A DNA stretch of 64,000 nucleotides. Source: Azolla pinnata. Its lineage: Eukaryota; Streptophyta; Polypodiopsida; Salviniales; Salviniaceae. The notes under the pieces were generated by a model. The model saw only the letters and a program-made list of their open reading frames with translations. It made no database searches and had not been told where the DNA came from. Below, piece after piece: positions 1-12,078 of this stretch; position 1 is the stretch's first letter, and every line of letters begins with the position of its first letter. The stretch spans positions 7,659-71,658 of the forward strand of contig JBBBWG010003337.1 in the NCBI GenBank assembly GCA_037176905.1, read 5' to 3'. A program made the position numbers and the translations under genes.

Positions 1-132
1 CTCGGGCGTGTTTGCTGTTTTCGTTCGACGAAGAATGCAAGTAGATTACGATCTAATTAATGCTAGGTCTCTCTCTCGATAGAGGGAAATCGATACATGC
101 TGATCGGAGGATCGATCGGGGTGATAAATTAC

Positions 133-1946
133 CTCGCGGAGTTGGCGAGGACGATCGCGCCGCCCGATCTGACGCCGCTGAAGTCGACGATCACGTCGAC
201 GCGCTCGGCCGGCGCGATGAGGAGGCTGTTGAGCTCCATTGGCGTGCGCAGGAAGCCCCCGTCGGTGCCAATCTGGCGGAACACGAGGTTTCGTACGCCG
301 CCACCTCGGGATGCCGCCTACGGAAATAAATGCTCACAAGAAGATACATACATGTATATAGTATAGTATACGTCTTTCTTAGGCCTAAATATGACCCACG
401 AGACAAAGCGTACAATGATGTCTGCGTACCCACGCATCTACGAGCGTACAAATGACGATCAATACGAATACGATCGTCCAATGCTCACAAATAATGCCCG
501 TGTGTCAAACACGTTGCTTGTGACGATTGCGACATACAATCATCTAGTTAGTCTTTTGCAGCAATCTCTGTGTGTCCACACGCCTATGAGGGTACAATGA
601 CAATTACAAACACAATCATCTCATGTACACGATCATGCCTGCGTATAAATGCCCACACGCATCTATGAGGGTACAATGACGGATTACAAAAAATACAATC
701 ATCTACTGTATACAGTAATGCCTGTGGTATCTATGAGGGTACAACGACGGATTACAAAAAATACAATCATCTAATGCATACAATAACGCCTGTGGTATCC
801 ATGCGCATTTATCAGAGGGTATAATGACGGGTTACAAATTACAATCATCTAATGCATACAATCGATGCCTGTGGTATCCACACGCGTCTGTGAGGGCACA
901 ACGACGGAATGCAAAAAAAATGCAATCATCTAAAGCACACAACCATGTTTGTGTAGCCATGCATCTACGAGAGTACAACGATGATTACAAAAATACAATC
1001 ATACACCCAGCCATGAATCCCTTATGGGAGAGTACGACGGCGAGTAGTACCGATACGCAATCGAGTAATTAGTCTTTTAGAGGGATAAGAATGGGAGAAT
1101 AGAGATGTCACCGCGACGAGGAGCGAGAGGTTGAGGAAGCGTTCGGTGTTGGCGTTGAGCAAGCGGAAGCGGTAGGCGGCGGGCTCGACGTCGAGGAAGG
1201 GCCACGCCTTCCCGTTGACGAGCATTGTGTCGCCAAAGTAGTCGAGGCACCAGCGCGGGTGGATAGCGGGGTCGCTACCGATGTCCGGGAATCGGACGCG
1301 GCCGTCTGCAAAGAAGCGCTTGTCCTGGACGACGAGCACGATCTCGCGCTCGCCGCTCGGGAGATCCGCTTCTGCTTCTGCTTCTGCTGTTACTTCTGGT
1401 TTTCAAAAGTACGCGACGAGAAACAAAATCGATTCCACGTCGGCGAAAACAAATTGCAGCAATGCGCAAGCGGGATCGCGCCGTCCCGGAAGCAAGGACC
1501 ACAAAAAATTTAACATTGGACAAGCGTCGCTACACACTCTCGATCCGATCTAAGATTCTGCGGTGGCTCCAAAACATTAGTTGAGACAATAGATGTGCTG
1601 CTGATGGGAATAACCGCCAACCAACCAAAATCTTAAATTGTAGTTTTGCATGTAGGGGTCGTTCCGGGCTGCTTCGGTCCAGACTCGAGATTTTACTAAT
1701 GATTGAACCTTTTTCTTTTCGCGAAAAAACAAAAAAAAAACAAAAACAAAACAGAATGTATACAAAAAAAAACAAAAACTGGTTTGTGGCAATAGGTCTT
1801 GCCCTTGTGGCAGTAGGACTCTTTGACTGTTGGGAGTCAAGATATTCAAATACAAACTATGCTTTCACACTAGTCAAACAGAACCCTAAACCCTAAACCC
1901 TAAACCCTATCCATAAATATATAGATAGATAGATAGATAGATAGAT

Positions 1947-1983
<37 letters not shown>

Positions 1984-3254
1984 CACTGTATTGTATACTT
2001 TACCTTCTTCTGCTTCTGATCCCGATCCTGCTTCTGATCCTGATCCTGCTTCTGCTGCTTCTGCTTCTGCTTCTGCTTCTCCGAGGGCGGGGCGGATGAT
2101 GTAGGGCCCGAAGAGGCCCGCCGCAATGTTGAGCCGCGTGATGCCGACGGTGTGGTCGTGGTACCACAGCATCGACGCCGACTGCTGGTTCGGGTACACG
2201 TAGTCCTGCGTGACGTATCGGGCGCCCCGTGCCCCATCCCACGTGAACCACGCGTCGGGGTTCCCGTCCGAAGAGCTCTCGACCTCCGCCCCGTGCAGGT
2301 GTGGAACGATCGGCACCCCGCGGCTCAGGCTCGCGATCCCGATGCTGGCATCGACCGGGAGGATGTGGGCGCGATCCCGTATGTGATTCTCCCACCGGAT
2401 CCTCGTCGCGATGCCCCTCCTCGCCTGCCCAGAAATCTTAAGGCGTTTAATTGAAGGGGGAAAAAACAGCCTTCGATCTGCTCGCTTGCTTGTTGCCGAT
2501 AGGTCTGGGTAATCTTTTGAAATTCTCCTCCCTCTGCTTTTGCTGGATTCGCAGAGCATGGCCAGAAGATGATATTGCCTTCTTGCATGATCCTTTAGAA
2601 TTTTGGGGATTCGAAATTCGAGCATTCAGTTCTGCAAAGAACCGGGGTGGCCCAGAGTCTTTCGAGATCTTCCCAGGGTGTGGGGTAACCTTTCGGGATT
2701 CTCCCAAGGTGTGGATTAACCTTTCGAGATTTTCATCGCGAGAATCCGATCCTCTCGTGTGGGTAATCTTTTGAAATTTCACTGTGATTCGAATCTGGGA
2801 ATCAAAGAACATGTTATATATATATATATATATCTATCTATATATATACCTCGAGGATGGGCCCTGGGGAGCACGCCGTGGAGCGCGAAGTCCCGAACGC
2901 GTACAGCGTGGTCGGCGGAAGGCTCCGGTGGATCGTCTGCTGGATGCGGAACGCGCCCATGACGATGGGTGCTCCCGTGGACGCATCGATCGTGGGCAGT
3001 ATCGGGAGCTCCTCCGTGAACCTCGACAGAGTCGGGCTGCGTGGCTCGCGGAAGCATCTCGTCTCGCCATTGTTACTACTACTACTACTAGAATTAGTCG
3101 CAATACGATCAACACGATGATGCTGATGATTAGGAAGTGGTGGAGGAGGAGCTCCCATCGCCACCGCCCCCGCCATCATCACCATCATCATCATCATCAT
3201 CCTCGACACCACGTGCTGCTGCCATTGACGCTGTTGCCGCCATTGCCTTGCCAT
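133..3254 (-). CDS. LPR1-like: LPR-type multicopper oxidase, 5' part (3' exons off the window)
   Basis: Exons on the minus strand, 5' to 3': 3254-2850, 2424-2004, 1368-1112 and 317-133. Phases close across all three introns, giving about 422 residues; the usual length is near 580. The family consists of secreted or wall-facing copper oxidases linked to iron oxidation and phosphate-starvation responses of roots. Visible hallmarks are SLPPTTLYAFGTS in exon 1, the copper-ligand motifs HLHG and WYHDH in exon 2, HPRWCLDYFGDTMLVNGKAW in exon 3, and IGTDGGFL plus LIAPAERVDVIVDFSG in exon 4. The C-terminal copper motifs are off the left edge. The ATG at 3254 precedes a hydrophobic Met/Ala run that could be a signal peptide; an in-frame ATG at 3278 is an alternative. 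Exon 2 ends in an Ala/Glu/Gly/Ser tract from hexamer repeats, absent in the relatives I recall. Family call firm; exact paralogue not. Confidence 0.9.
391..1075. repeat. Degenerate 75-80 bp minisatellite in LPR intron 3
   Basis: About eight imperfect units fill most of the intron (318-1111). Each unit holds a core like CTATGAGGGTACAATGACGG, then an A-rich stretch TTACAAAAAATACAATCATC and TAATGCATACAAT. The clearest units start near 655, 727, 805, 880 and 960. Units differ by small substitutions and indels, so the array looks old. It has no coding potential. Confidence 0.8.
1369..1398 (-). other. Array of in-frame NAG splice acceptors at LPR intron 2
   Basis: Read on the minus strand, the end of intron 2 is a CAG/AAG triplet run, so an AG occurs every three bases just before the exon at 1368. 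An earlier AG sits near 1393. The upstream exon ends in phase 1, so each of these AGs keeps the frame and only changes the number of Ala/Glu residues added. The acceptor chosen for the CDS call (exon start 1368) is the most downstream one and may not be the main one used. Confidence 0.6.
1882..1909. repeat. Interstitial telomeric repeat, four CCCTAAA units
   Basis: Four perfect plant-type CCCTAAA units lie inside LPR intron 2 (1369-2003), immediately before a GATA tetranucleotide array. They are too short to be a chromosome end. Such tracts are known to arise by repair of breaks or local slippage. Confidence 0.9.
1919..1982. repeat. GATA tetranucleotide microsatellite
   Basis: About fifteen ATAG/GATA units with one interruption, in LPR intron 2, next to the telomeric tract and about 20 bases from the splice donor at 2003. 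No function is evident. Confidence 0.9.
2004..2086. repeat. Coding hexamer repeat (GCAGAA/GGATCA type) at the end of LPR exon 2
   Basis: On the minus strand GAAGCA and GGATCA-type hexamers encode an Ala-Glu then Gly-Ser-rich acidic tract directly after the conserved FGPYIIRP segment. The same hexamer is found at the far side of the following intron (1369-1395). The tract lies where related proteins have a variable loop between cupredoxin strands, so it is probably tolerated. That placement is inference. Confidence 0.75.
2425..2849 (-). other. LPR intron 1
   Basis: Donor GAG|gtatat at 2849 and acceptor gggcag at 2425. The intron holds a TA dinucleotide run near the donor (2815-2847) and three or four degenerate copies of a segment like GTGTGGGTAATCTTTTGAAA between 2660 and 2780. 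No coding signal is seen. Confidence 0.75.
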
Positions 3255-4400
3255 GCTCGCCTGCGTTTGGCCCCCCATCCGTCTTCTTCGTTTTGGTTTT
3301 GGTTTTGGTTTTGGTTTTTTGTTTATTTCCTTTGGCCATGCATGTGCTCCTAACAATCTTCGACAAAAGCAATCTTCGCATTGCTGTTTTGAAAACTCAG
3401 ATTCGGCGCCCACCCGCACACACACGCGCGCGCAAGATATACATATACGCATATACGTATGTTACGTGTTGGTCCTTTTTCTTGGTCAAGTCTTCACCGA
3501 ATCATATCATCGAATGGGCATCAGAACCCTATAATAGTATTTGCTTGGCTTTAGAGAACAGATGGAAAGAGGCCCAAGGCATCGATGATGGTTGATGCCA
3601 CCATTCTGCATATGTGCCAATTTGTCTTAAACCTTCCTTCGCTACCCGCCTTACGAATATATACATTGTCGGAACCTCAACAGCTTCATCAGCACACTTC
3701 AATTGGCAGACTTTGATCACTGTTTTAACTGTGATCATACCACCACCATCATCCATCCTGTGGTACAAAACAAAGCTCGGTTGATCATCGTTAACGACAC
3801 TGACAATAATAGGCTAAACCAAGCCTTGTACTTCAGAGAAAACTTCCAAACTTTTTGATGCATCTTCACACCATTTCTGATCACCTTAGATACGGCCGCT
3901 TCCCGTGATAAAAACTATCGAACTACAACCACAACAATCAAGACTGCAACTTACCGCATTTTAACAATTTGTCATGCAAAACACACTCACCTGTTAAAAA
4001 ACAGCTGTGTGTGCAAAGCTGCTGCATTTCTCATTCCAATCTAATGCGACAGATAATAGCTTCCGGTAAACTTCTCGGTTAAAAACAACATTATATCACC
4101 AAAACCCAACGCCAAAACGATGCGCTTACCACCCACTTTTAACACTTCTTTTGCCTAAAAAATACAGATTTTTGAACTGCGGAACTTTACAAGCTGATTA
4201 CGAGAGGTTATACAGTTCAGAGTATCGATTACAAAAAAGAAAAAGAGAAAAATGGAAAGGAAACATGGGAGTGGCGCAGGGAAAGAAAAGAACAAATGAA
4301 TGCATTCCTTTTTTTTTACCGCATTACTGATTATGGTTTCGGAACATTAGGGCTTCCATTGGACTTGTAGCCTCATGGCGAGCACAGCCAAAGCACCAAA
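3255..4400. other. Intergenic: LPR upstream region and synaptotagmin 3' flank
   Basis: This 1.1 kb holds the LPR promoter (transcribed leftwards) and the synaptotagmin 3' UTR and terminator region. The LPR-proximal part has a TTGGTT/GGTTTT run (3290-3322) and an alternating CA/CG stretch near 3415-3435. No conserved reading frame was found. The polyadenylation site of the synaptotagmin was not pinned down. Confidence 0.6.
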
Positions 4401-7400
4401 TCAGCTAGTTAGCCACTGGAGCTCCACATGAAGCTTTCCATTCTTCGAATCGATCAATTGATACTCCTGGTTTAGACGTCGGTTCGAAATCACGTCAGCC
4501 AGGTTCAGCTCCAAGTATCCCAATAGTTCCTACGGAACAAAACAAACATACAGAATTTAATCCATTGCGCTGCACAGAAGAACCAAAATGATACGGTTAC
4601 AAAGATCCATCCAGAACTTTTTGTTCGGTATTTTACCTGGATATCCTTAAAGTTTTCAAGACTTATTGGTATACCCCCTATGGGTCGATAAATTATAAGA
4701 ATGTGTAAGGGCTTGTGTTTGAGAAGTAACATTTTACCTTTGAATGCATACTTATATTTGAGCCTTTGCTCCATACTTCAATTCGAACCTTATCATCAGT
4801 CGGTGGCTTCTCACACATATATTCAAACCTCCCATCTGTCCACCTCGGATCCCTGTTCTTCTTAATGACCTGGAGGTTATGAAAGGATAACATCAGAAAA
4901 CAGAAAAAAAACAAACATATATCCTACAAAATAAAGCATTAAATCTTGACCTACAAGGGGAAAAAATGGAATTTCTAGACCTAAACATGCAGACGATTGC
5001 CTTTTCTTTCAAAACTACCCCTAGATTTCTCGACATTGGGGACAGGCAATCATTCGTTGTTTGCACTCCGCGATCATTTTGTTTTGCTCTTGCTCCAGAG
5101 AGAATCACATGAACTTTCCCTTACATTATCATTCCAGTTTTCTTTGCTATGGACCACATGGTTGCCCAATTCTGTTCTTGTTCCCGTTCCTGTGAGGACC
5201 ATGCATGGTCGCTTACTTCTGCTCTGTTCATACTACCAACGAGGACAGCACATGGATACTCACTTCCATTCTCGTTTCTGTGAGGACCACATGGTCAGTT
5301 GCTGATCTTGTGACATCCAATGCCCCCAAATCCACACTATTACAGATTGTACTCACGAAATTGTATCAACAAGACAAATGCCCTACGAGCCCTTGACCTT
5401 TGTCCAAAGGACAAATGTATAGTTTCAATACTATCAATACTATATAGGTACATAGGTAAACTTAGCCATAACCACTTATATCGAATGTGGTAAACACTGC
5501 AAACATTGAGTCACATGAAACGACACGCCAAGGTCTATCATACATGTTTGTGTCTGATTGATAATAACACATCAATACATTTACTTTAAAAGATTTGCAT
5601 GTCGTAAACCATGAAGAGGAAAAGTATCACAACAAAGTACATGTTACATCACATCTTCAATGATAACATTTGAAATCACATAATCCTTCTCTGTTGCATC
5701 AAACTTTGTCTTTCTTCTTCTCCTACATTCCTCTTTCTCTCTTCTTCTATCTTAAAATACGTACAAACAGGCTTCTTGTAACATTTACAGCCATACTAAT
5801 AGTATATGATATCTAGTTGCTTTCATTTCCCTCTATTCTTACTACTATTTCTTTGTCCTGTGTTTAGATTTAGATTTACTCTAACATTATATGTTGAACC
5901 ACTTCCTTCCTCATTCGATTTTCTTCTAATATCCTTAATCAAAGTAGATCCCGTCACAGCATCATACACAAAGTTGGGAAGGGAGGCAGTCGGACAGGCA
6001 GAAAGAGACTCTGATTTGATGTATACCCAACCACTTTGAGCTGGTAAACAAAGAATGATATTATATAGGAGGCATGACCCTTACTTAAGGGTAAGTTTGC
6101 ATTTCTTGTAAAAGATCTCTAGCCACGATGAACAATATGGTCACAGGTATAAAACACTAATGACTGAACATCGCGAACTAAGGGTCCCACAAGGCTGCCT
6201 AACAAAATTGGCATAAACGAGATAGAGATGCGATTAAAACTAAAGAAAAGACCAGAAATCATCCTTCCATTTTTGCACATCAGCTCTCGAAACAGAAAAA
6301 TTATAGTCGAAACAGCATCCATTCATCATGATGGTAGTGAAGAACACAAAACACATAAAAGAAATTCAAGGCAAAGGAATCATATGTACGAACCGATGTT
6401 TTGTGCTCAACTCCTTTGTAAAGGACGCGTGCATAGGGATTGTTGTGATGCTTCCCTTCCAAATCTTCAGCATCGTGTACAGTGATAACCAGGAGGCCTC
6501 CACCTTCAGGGGTGCCCTCGGGAGCTTTCTCTTCTTCTTCTTGGTCACCTTCGGGTATGCTATCAGAAGAATCTTCTTTGAAGGGCTTGTACAAGATCTC
6601 GAGTGAGATCTCACCGCGGTTCTTCTGATTGGCTGGGTCATTGTCATTCATGTTCTTCCTCAACGGTAGTGTCAGAGACTTTGGCTCCTCTGGTGTAAGA
6701 TCTGACAACCGTACCACTTGCATGCCAAGTAAATCATGTGCTGACACCTGTATATTAAATACGACATGATTATGTACATATACAAAGACCATCACACAAT
6801 GCCAGTACCTTTTCTTGCTAGTATGGATTAGGTTCAAAATCTAGGGTTCAAGGTTTGTGGTTTAAAGTTACGGGTTTCAGTCATCAGGTTTTACGTAACA
6901 CAAACAAAAAAGTTTTATGCAGTTTTCAGAGCATATTGGCTGAAATTCATGTAGCTGTTTTCTGGTAAAAATTTTCAACCAAAAGGTAAAATAGAATAAC
7001 ATAAAAATGGATGGATATGTAGAAATTCTTTGTGTCAGTACTTCTGCAAGCAATTCATTTGTCTAAAAATGTTCAAGCAATGTATAAAATTGAAGTTGGA
7101 ACAGCTGAAGGAAAAGAGAGTAAAATGAGCTGATCCATTTTGGAGATGGTCGTCACTGATTGGATCACTAAGAAGGTTAACATATAATACACAGGCTTGA
7201 CACACAATCTTGTTGTGATTTCATTGCTCACCTAGCTTAGAACTCGTGTTAATCCCGTCAAGATAACAGGGAAAGAAAGAAAGATGGAGCCAGTTTAATT
7301 CACAATGTGCCTCTCAAATGAGCAGAAATCAAATTAAGTTTTTGGGCAATATCCAGAACTCAGCTTATCTGCAGAGGAATTTCGTTTTTTTATGGGAGCT

Positions 7401-10400
7401 AGAATTGTGCCATGATATGCTCACCATTGTGATAGAGTAAAGGACCTAACTTTGCACTTAATAGAGCAAATATATTGTGTATGTTTTCCTTCTTAAGGAG
7501 ACAGAAGGGATGGAATAATACTGTGGCCAAAACTCTCTAATAGAAAATATTGGCCCAGCACATATGTGGCTCACTCATCATGTTGGAGATATTTTGGGTA
7601 TGGCACCAAATTTCTCATGCCACCATATTAATGCACTGAGCATATGAGAAGTAAAGGATATTTCGGCCTCCAACAGGTTTTTATTGCATAAAAAAACAGA
7701 CGAAGAAAGAGAGAGAGAGAGAGAGATACCTTCTCCCAGTCATATACAAAGAGCTCTAGAGCTTGAGATTCTTGATCTTGCACTAGAAGGGTATGGGATT
7801 CATTCCATTCGGGATTCAGTGTACTCATCTTGATTTGTGTTTTTCTCGAGAGGGTACCCTCACCCAGTGAGAACTTCACATACGGATCAGATTTACCCAG
7901 GACATCAGCCTTCCTCAAGTTCACACACTTGATGATAGTTACTTTCAGCATCCCCACTGGTTTCTTGATGGCCCTGTAAACACATAATATGCAATCACCA
8001 TCTGCATATCCTTCTCATAAATGAATGAACCAAGGGAGAACAACAATAAGTTATACCCACCCAAAAACGCTTCTATGAATAGTAAACATGGTGTACATAA
8101 TCTTTATCAGTCAGTCAAATAAAATCATTAAGACAAACGCTTACAATAATGATAGCAATGAGCAGAAAACAGAAAACAGGCATGTAAGAAAAACTTGCCC
8201 TTTTGAATCATCTAGAATCACTACTTCCAAGAACTTTGGCCATAAATAAAGCTTTGCCACCTCATTTTTTATCAGCTCCTGTGAAAAATCAAATCTACTA
8301 ATTAGTTTAGCAAATCTCTCAAAACACGTTGACAAGATCACCCAGAAGGCTGACAATAAGTGTTGTACATTGATCTTCCAATTAAATCACCTACATCTCA
8401 TCTATAGTATTAAATTCATATGGAAACAACTAATGATCCAAGAAAAGATTCAGTGCACAGCACAGAGAGCATTCTTAACCTGGACATAGCCATAAAGGCC
8501 AGGAATCGACATCAGGTCTCCTCCCACGAGTTTCAAACCAAAATCTATGTGCGGCTGAAGTAGAAGACAAGAAAGTGCATACAAAGAGAAAATGAGTAAA
8601 GACTCTTATCAATGTAAGAAATCTTATAATAGAAGCCACTTGTAGATCAACAAAAAAAAATCGAACAAAGACAACCTTCTCCATCAGAGATACGATAATT
8701 TTTGAGAAGCAGGGGAAAACTGGAACTAATGGTTTGAGACTAACTCGAGCAGTTGCAAATACTTGCAAGTCCACCAGCTGCATAAAAAAAACATCAAAGC
8801 TTATAAGTTGTAAGAACTAAAGGCACATATTGATACACGGTTCTTCTTCTTCTTCTTCTTCTTCTTCTTCTTCTTCTTCTTCTTCCTCTCATCACTATAC
8901 CTGAACTGTCGCTGTACAACCAAAAGCTTTCACAGCAACCAAAATGTTAGGGTTTCCTGCCCACTTTAACACGGGTTCAATAATAATCTCTGATTCCTGT
9001 GTATCAAACGCTTTTATTCCTGCAAATTAAGAAATGCTATTAAAACTCTGCTTTATTTGATTTGTTATTTCTTTGCATTGACTGTAAACAAGATATAGTT
9101 CTTTGCATTGATTGTATACAAGATATTTATATATTGTGGCACTGACGATTGACAAATAGAGTAGCTTGATCTCAGAGGACATGTTTTAGAAAGCATGACT
9201 CTGATTATAATCTTCTTCAGTAGTTTATAAGACGAGAGTAAAATTGAAGCATTCTAACCGTGGAAAGTGGGTGGCAAAGTTCCCAAGGTCAAGCACTTGA
9301 ACTCCACAGATTCAAGTTTATACTTTGCACTGTATTCATCAATCATTGGCTTTGTTGCGTCCTTGATTATCTTGCAAATTGCCTATACAAAATATAGGGA
9401 CACCCAACCATAACTAAAAAAACTCTAGTTCAATAGAAAAAGCAAAGCACTGGAAAACGCCTCAAAAGTTTCCAAAAATCCATAATACATCATGCAGTTT
9501 ATATGAAACAGGAATGATATTCCGGTAAATTCCAGGAAATTCTGGTGAATATCTGAAAAAACTTGTGTGCTTCCCTCTAAAAACACATATACAAACCCAC
9601 AATGGCATAACTAATCTGTTTCATAATCAGACTTAATTCGGTGACTTACCTTATCAAGATATGGCCATAATTCTCTTAGAAACGTGTTTAACCAATCAAC
9701 CTGCACCACCAACACCCAAAACTTGTCACTGTTCATTAAAAACATCAGAAATTCATATGATTAATAGAAAACAAAAATATATATGTCATAACTCTTACCT
9801 TGTCAAAGTCTGGATTTTTCACCCAGAGTGGTATTTCTGGGAGGAGCTTTTGAATTGCCTTTGAATCTAACTCGTCCAAAGGCCTAATTTTTGGATTCTA
9901 ATAAAGATCAACATCAAGAAGCCATTTTTTAGTGGAAGTTGGACATTGAATCTACATCATTGTGCTTATATCAAAATAAAGTCAAAAAATAGTGTTAGTT
10001 CAATTTAAACAATAAAATCTCCAACTATCTCTCTGTCTCTGGCTTTAAAATGGCGTGCAATCAGAAAAGGGTGGTATGAAAAATCTCAAGTAAACACCGT
10101 TACAGCCTGTCTCAGTTACAAAAGCCATTTCATATCAAAACCATATGTTTCAAAACCACATGATCCTCTCTGATGCTTTTCAGAAGTGAAATTATTCACT
10201 GCTGCCCAAGTCATGGGTCACTTCTTTTCAAAAGCATGTGTATCATTGCAAACAGAAGTGCTGCTGTTTTAACCTATCCCTCCCTCATATACATATAAAT
10301 TGAACACTCAACTGTGTTCTATAATACATTCCTCCCATATGATGTGATAGCGTTTCGATAACTGATCTATCCCTATTTTTCATACAAAATGGTAGCATGA

Positions 10401-12078
10401 TCAAATAGTCCACAACTTCCTCTCTGGGCAGTCGAACACTGGAGACATGGTAATTTATAGATAGCCTCAGGAAATAAAACCATGAAGATATAACCTCACA
10501 CAGGCTTCCAAAGATTGCATAATTATGAGATGATAGAGACATAGCAATTCACCTTTTGAAACAAGACATTGGATCCCACTCCAATAAAACAAATGGAAAT
10601 CCAGAGACGTTCATACTCACCGCTTGCCGTATCGAATTTCAACAAGAAAAAAGAAACAAATTTGATATCTTGTGTATATGTGGATGATAGAAATCTACTA
10701 AACAGAAATGGGAACACAGAAATTCCGAAAGATAAAAAAAAGCAGGACAGGTCCCAGATAGGAAAACAAACAATGCTAATACAGCAATGGAAATGGAGTG
10801 ATATTTAGTGCAAACTGAGCACCAATAATGAAAAATAAAATACGTGTGAATTTCACAGGCTTTGAATACGATGAACATGATCTTATCTGTTTGGTGAACT
10901 GATATCGACGGATCTTATCATTTATATGAGAAATTTGAAAGCAAATACGACCTTATCGCTTACAGGCAAAACCACCCAAACTTAATGGTCATACACATGA
11001 ATGGGACGTAAAGACGAAAAAGCAGACCGAAGAAACCAAAATCATTATTGCATACACATGCCAGAATTAACAAAAAGAAATTGGTTTGGGGGAGAAAACA
11101 GAGTGAATTAAAGAAGCAAAGCGGGCTAGCTGAAAAGTGATGAAGCATGTTCGATGCAAGCAAGCATGAAAATTCAAGATGGATCTACAACAAGAACCAA
11201 ATAATCATACTATTGGCAAGAAACCCAATAACTCATGCAAACAAATGAAGCAAAGAAATCTAGCTTTACTAAGTCGCTGACAAACCAAAAAACTTATTTT
11301 GCGGTAAGTGCATCAGCAACAACACCACGACGCGACTCTGAGATGCATTAACACAATGGTGGGATTGAAGTGTTGTGGAAATAGGGAAATTTTTAGCAAC
11401 AGTAAACGGTAGTTGAGTGATGGGAAAAGGGGCAATACCCTAAGCGGCTGAAATGAAGCCATGAGAAACAGAGATTGTAAACACATCCCCAACGCAGAAA
11501 TCAAACAAAAGAAGCAATGGAAAGATCAAGTGATAATAAAAGCAGAACAAAAATCAAACAGAAAAGCAAGGAAAAGAACAAATGGTGATTAGAACCAGGG
11601 CAAAATCTAAAAATAAAAATGAAGGAACAAATCACATCACAAGTCTTGCTGTGCATGGATGCAAAGAAAAGGTCAATGTAGAGGCAATGGGATATAAAGA
11701 TTTGAAATGGATGCCTGTGGAAGATGAGAGCGTGCATCTAAGGCAAAAGAAAGAGCAAAAAGATGGTTGAGAAAGGCAAGCGAGAAAACAGAGGAGCAAT
11801 TGACAAATTGAGTGGGCAAACGGAAAGGAAACTGTTTCCCCTTGATCCTAACGTAGGCATAATCTCCGTGTTATGTGATTGTGAGATAGAACAAAAATGT
11901 GGACAGAAAGATCGATTGGAAGAAGATGGCGGTGGTGATGATGATGGTGGCGGGTGATAACTCTCACCTGTACATCATTAGGTTGCCAGTAGATGAAGGC
12001 GAAGTAGCCGGCGACGAGACCGATGATAGTTCCGATGCTGAATCCAAGAATGCCGAAGATGATACTGAAGAAGCCCAT
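4401..12078 (-). CDS. SYT: Plant synaptotagmin / extended-synaptotagmin (TM, SMP, C2A, C2B)
   Basis: Twelve exons, minus strand: 12078-11968, 9897-9799, 9700-9650, 9382-9259, 9019-8901, 8777-8676, 8554-8480, 8278-8199, 7973-7730, 6747-6394, 4869-4738, 4529-4401. They give 1620 nt and 539 residues; Arabidopsis SYT1 has 541. The family tethers the endoplasmic reticulum to the plasma membrane and moves lipids. Exon 1 encodes the N-terminal membrane anchor starting MGFFSIIFGILGF. Exons 2-8 encode the SMP lipid-binding domain (LLPEIPLWVKNPDFD, WPYLDKAICK, TLGTLPPTFHG, PHIDFGLKL). Exon 9 is C2A, keeping SDPYVK and VYDWE acidic ligands. Exons 10-12 are C2B, where HHNNPYARV has Asn in place of a calcium-binding Asp, as in SYT1. 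Intron 8 needs a GC donor (GG|gcaagt at 8198) for the frame to close. Family call firm; subtype among SYT1-3 uncertain. Confidence 0.95.
8841..8886. repeat. (TTC)n microsatellite in a synaptotagmin intron
   Basis: About fifteen TTC/TCT triplets lie in the intron between exons 5 and 6 (8902-8675 side), 15 bases beyond the exon 5 donor. It is GAA-rich on the transcribed strand. Confidence 0.9.
9898..11967 (-). other. Synaptotagmin intron 1 (about 2.1 kb)
   Basis: The longest intron of the gene, AT-rich, separating the membrane-anchor exon from the SMP exons. A large first intron is common in plant housekeeping genes. No embedded gene or recognisable repeat was seen apart from a GGT/GAT-rich stretch next to the donor (11930-11957). 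Confidence 0.7.
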
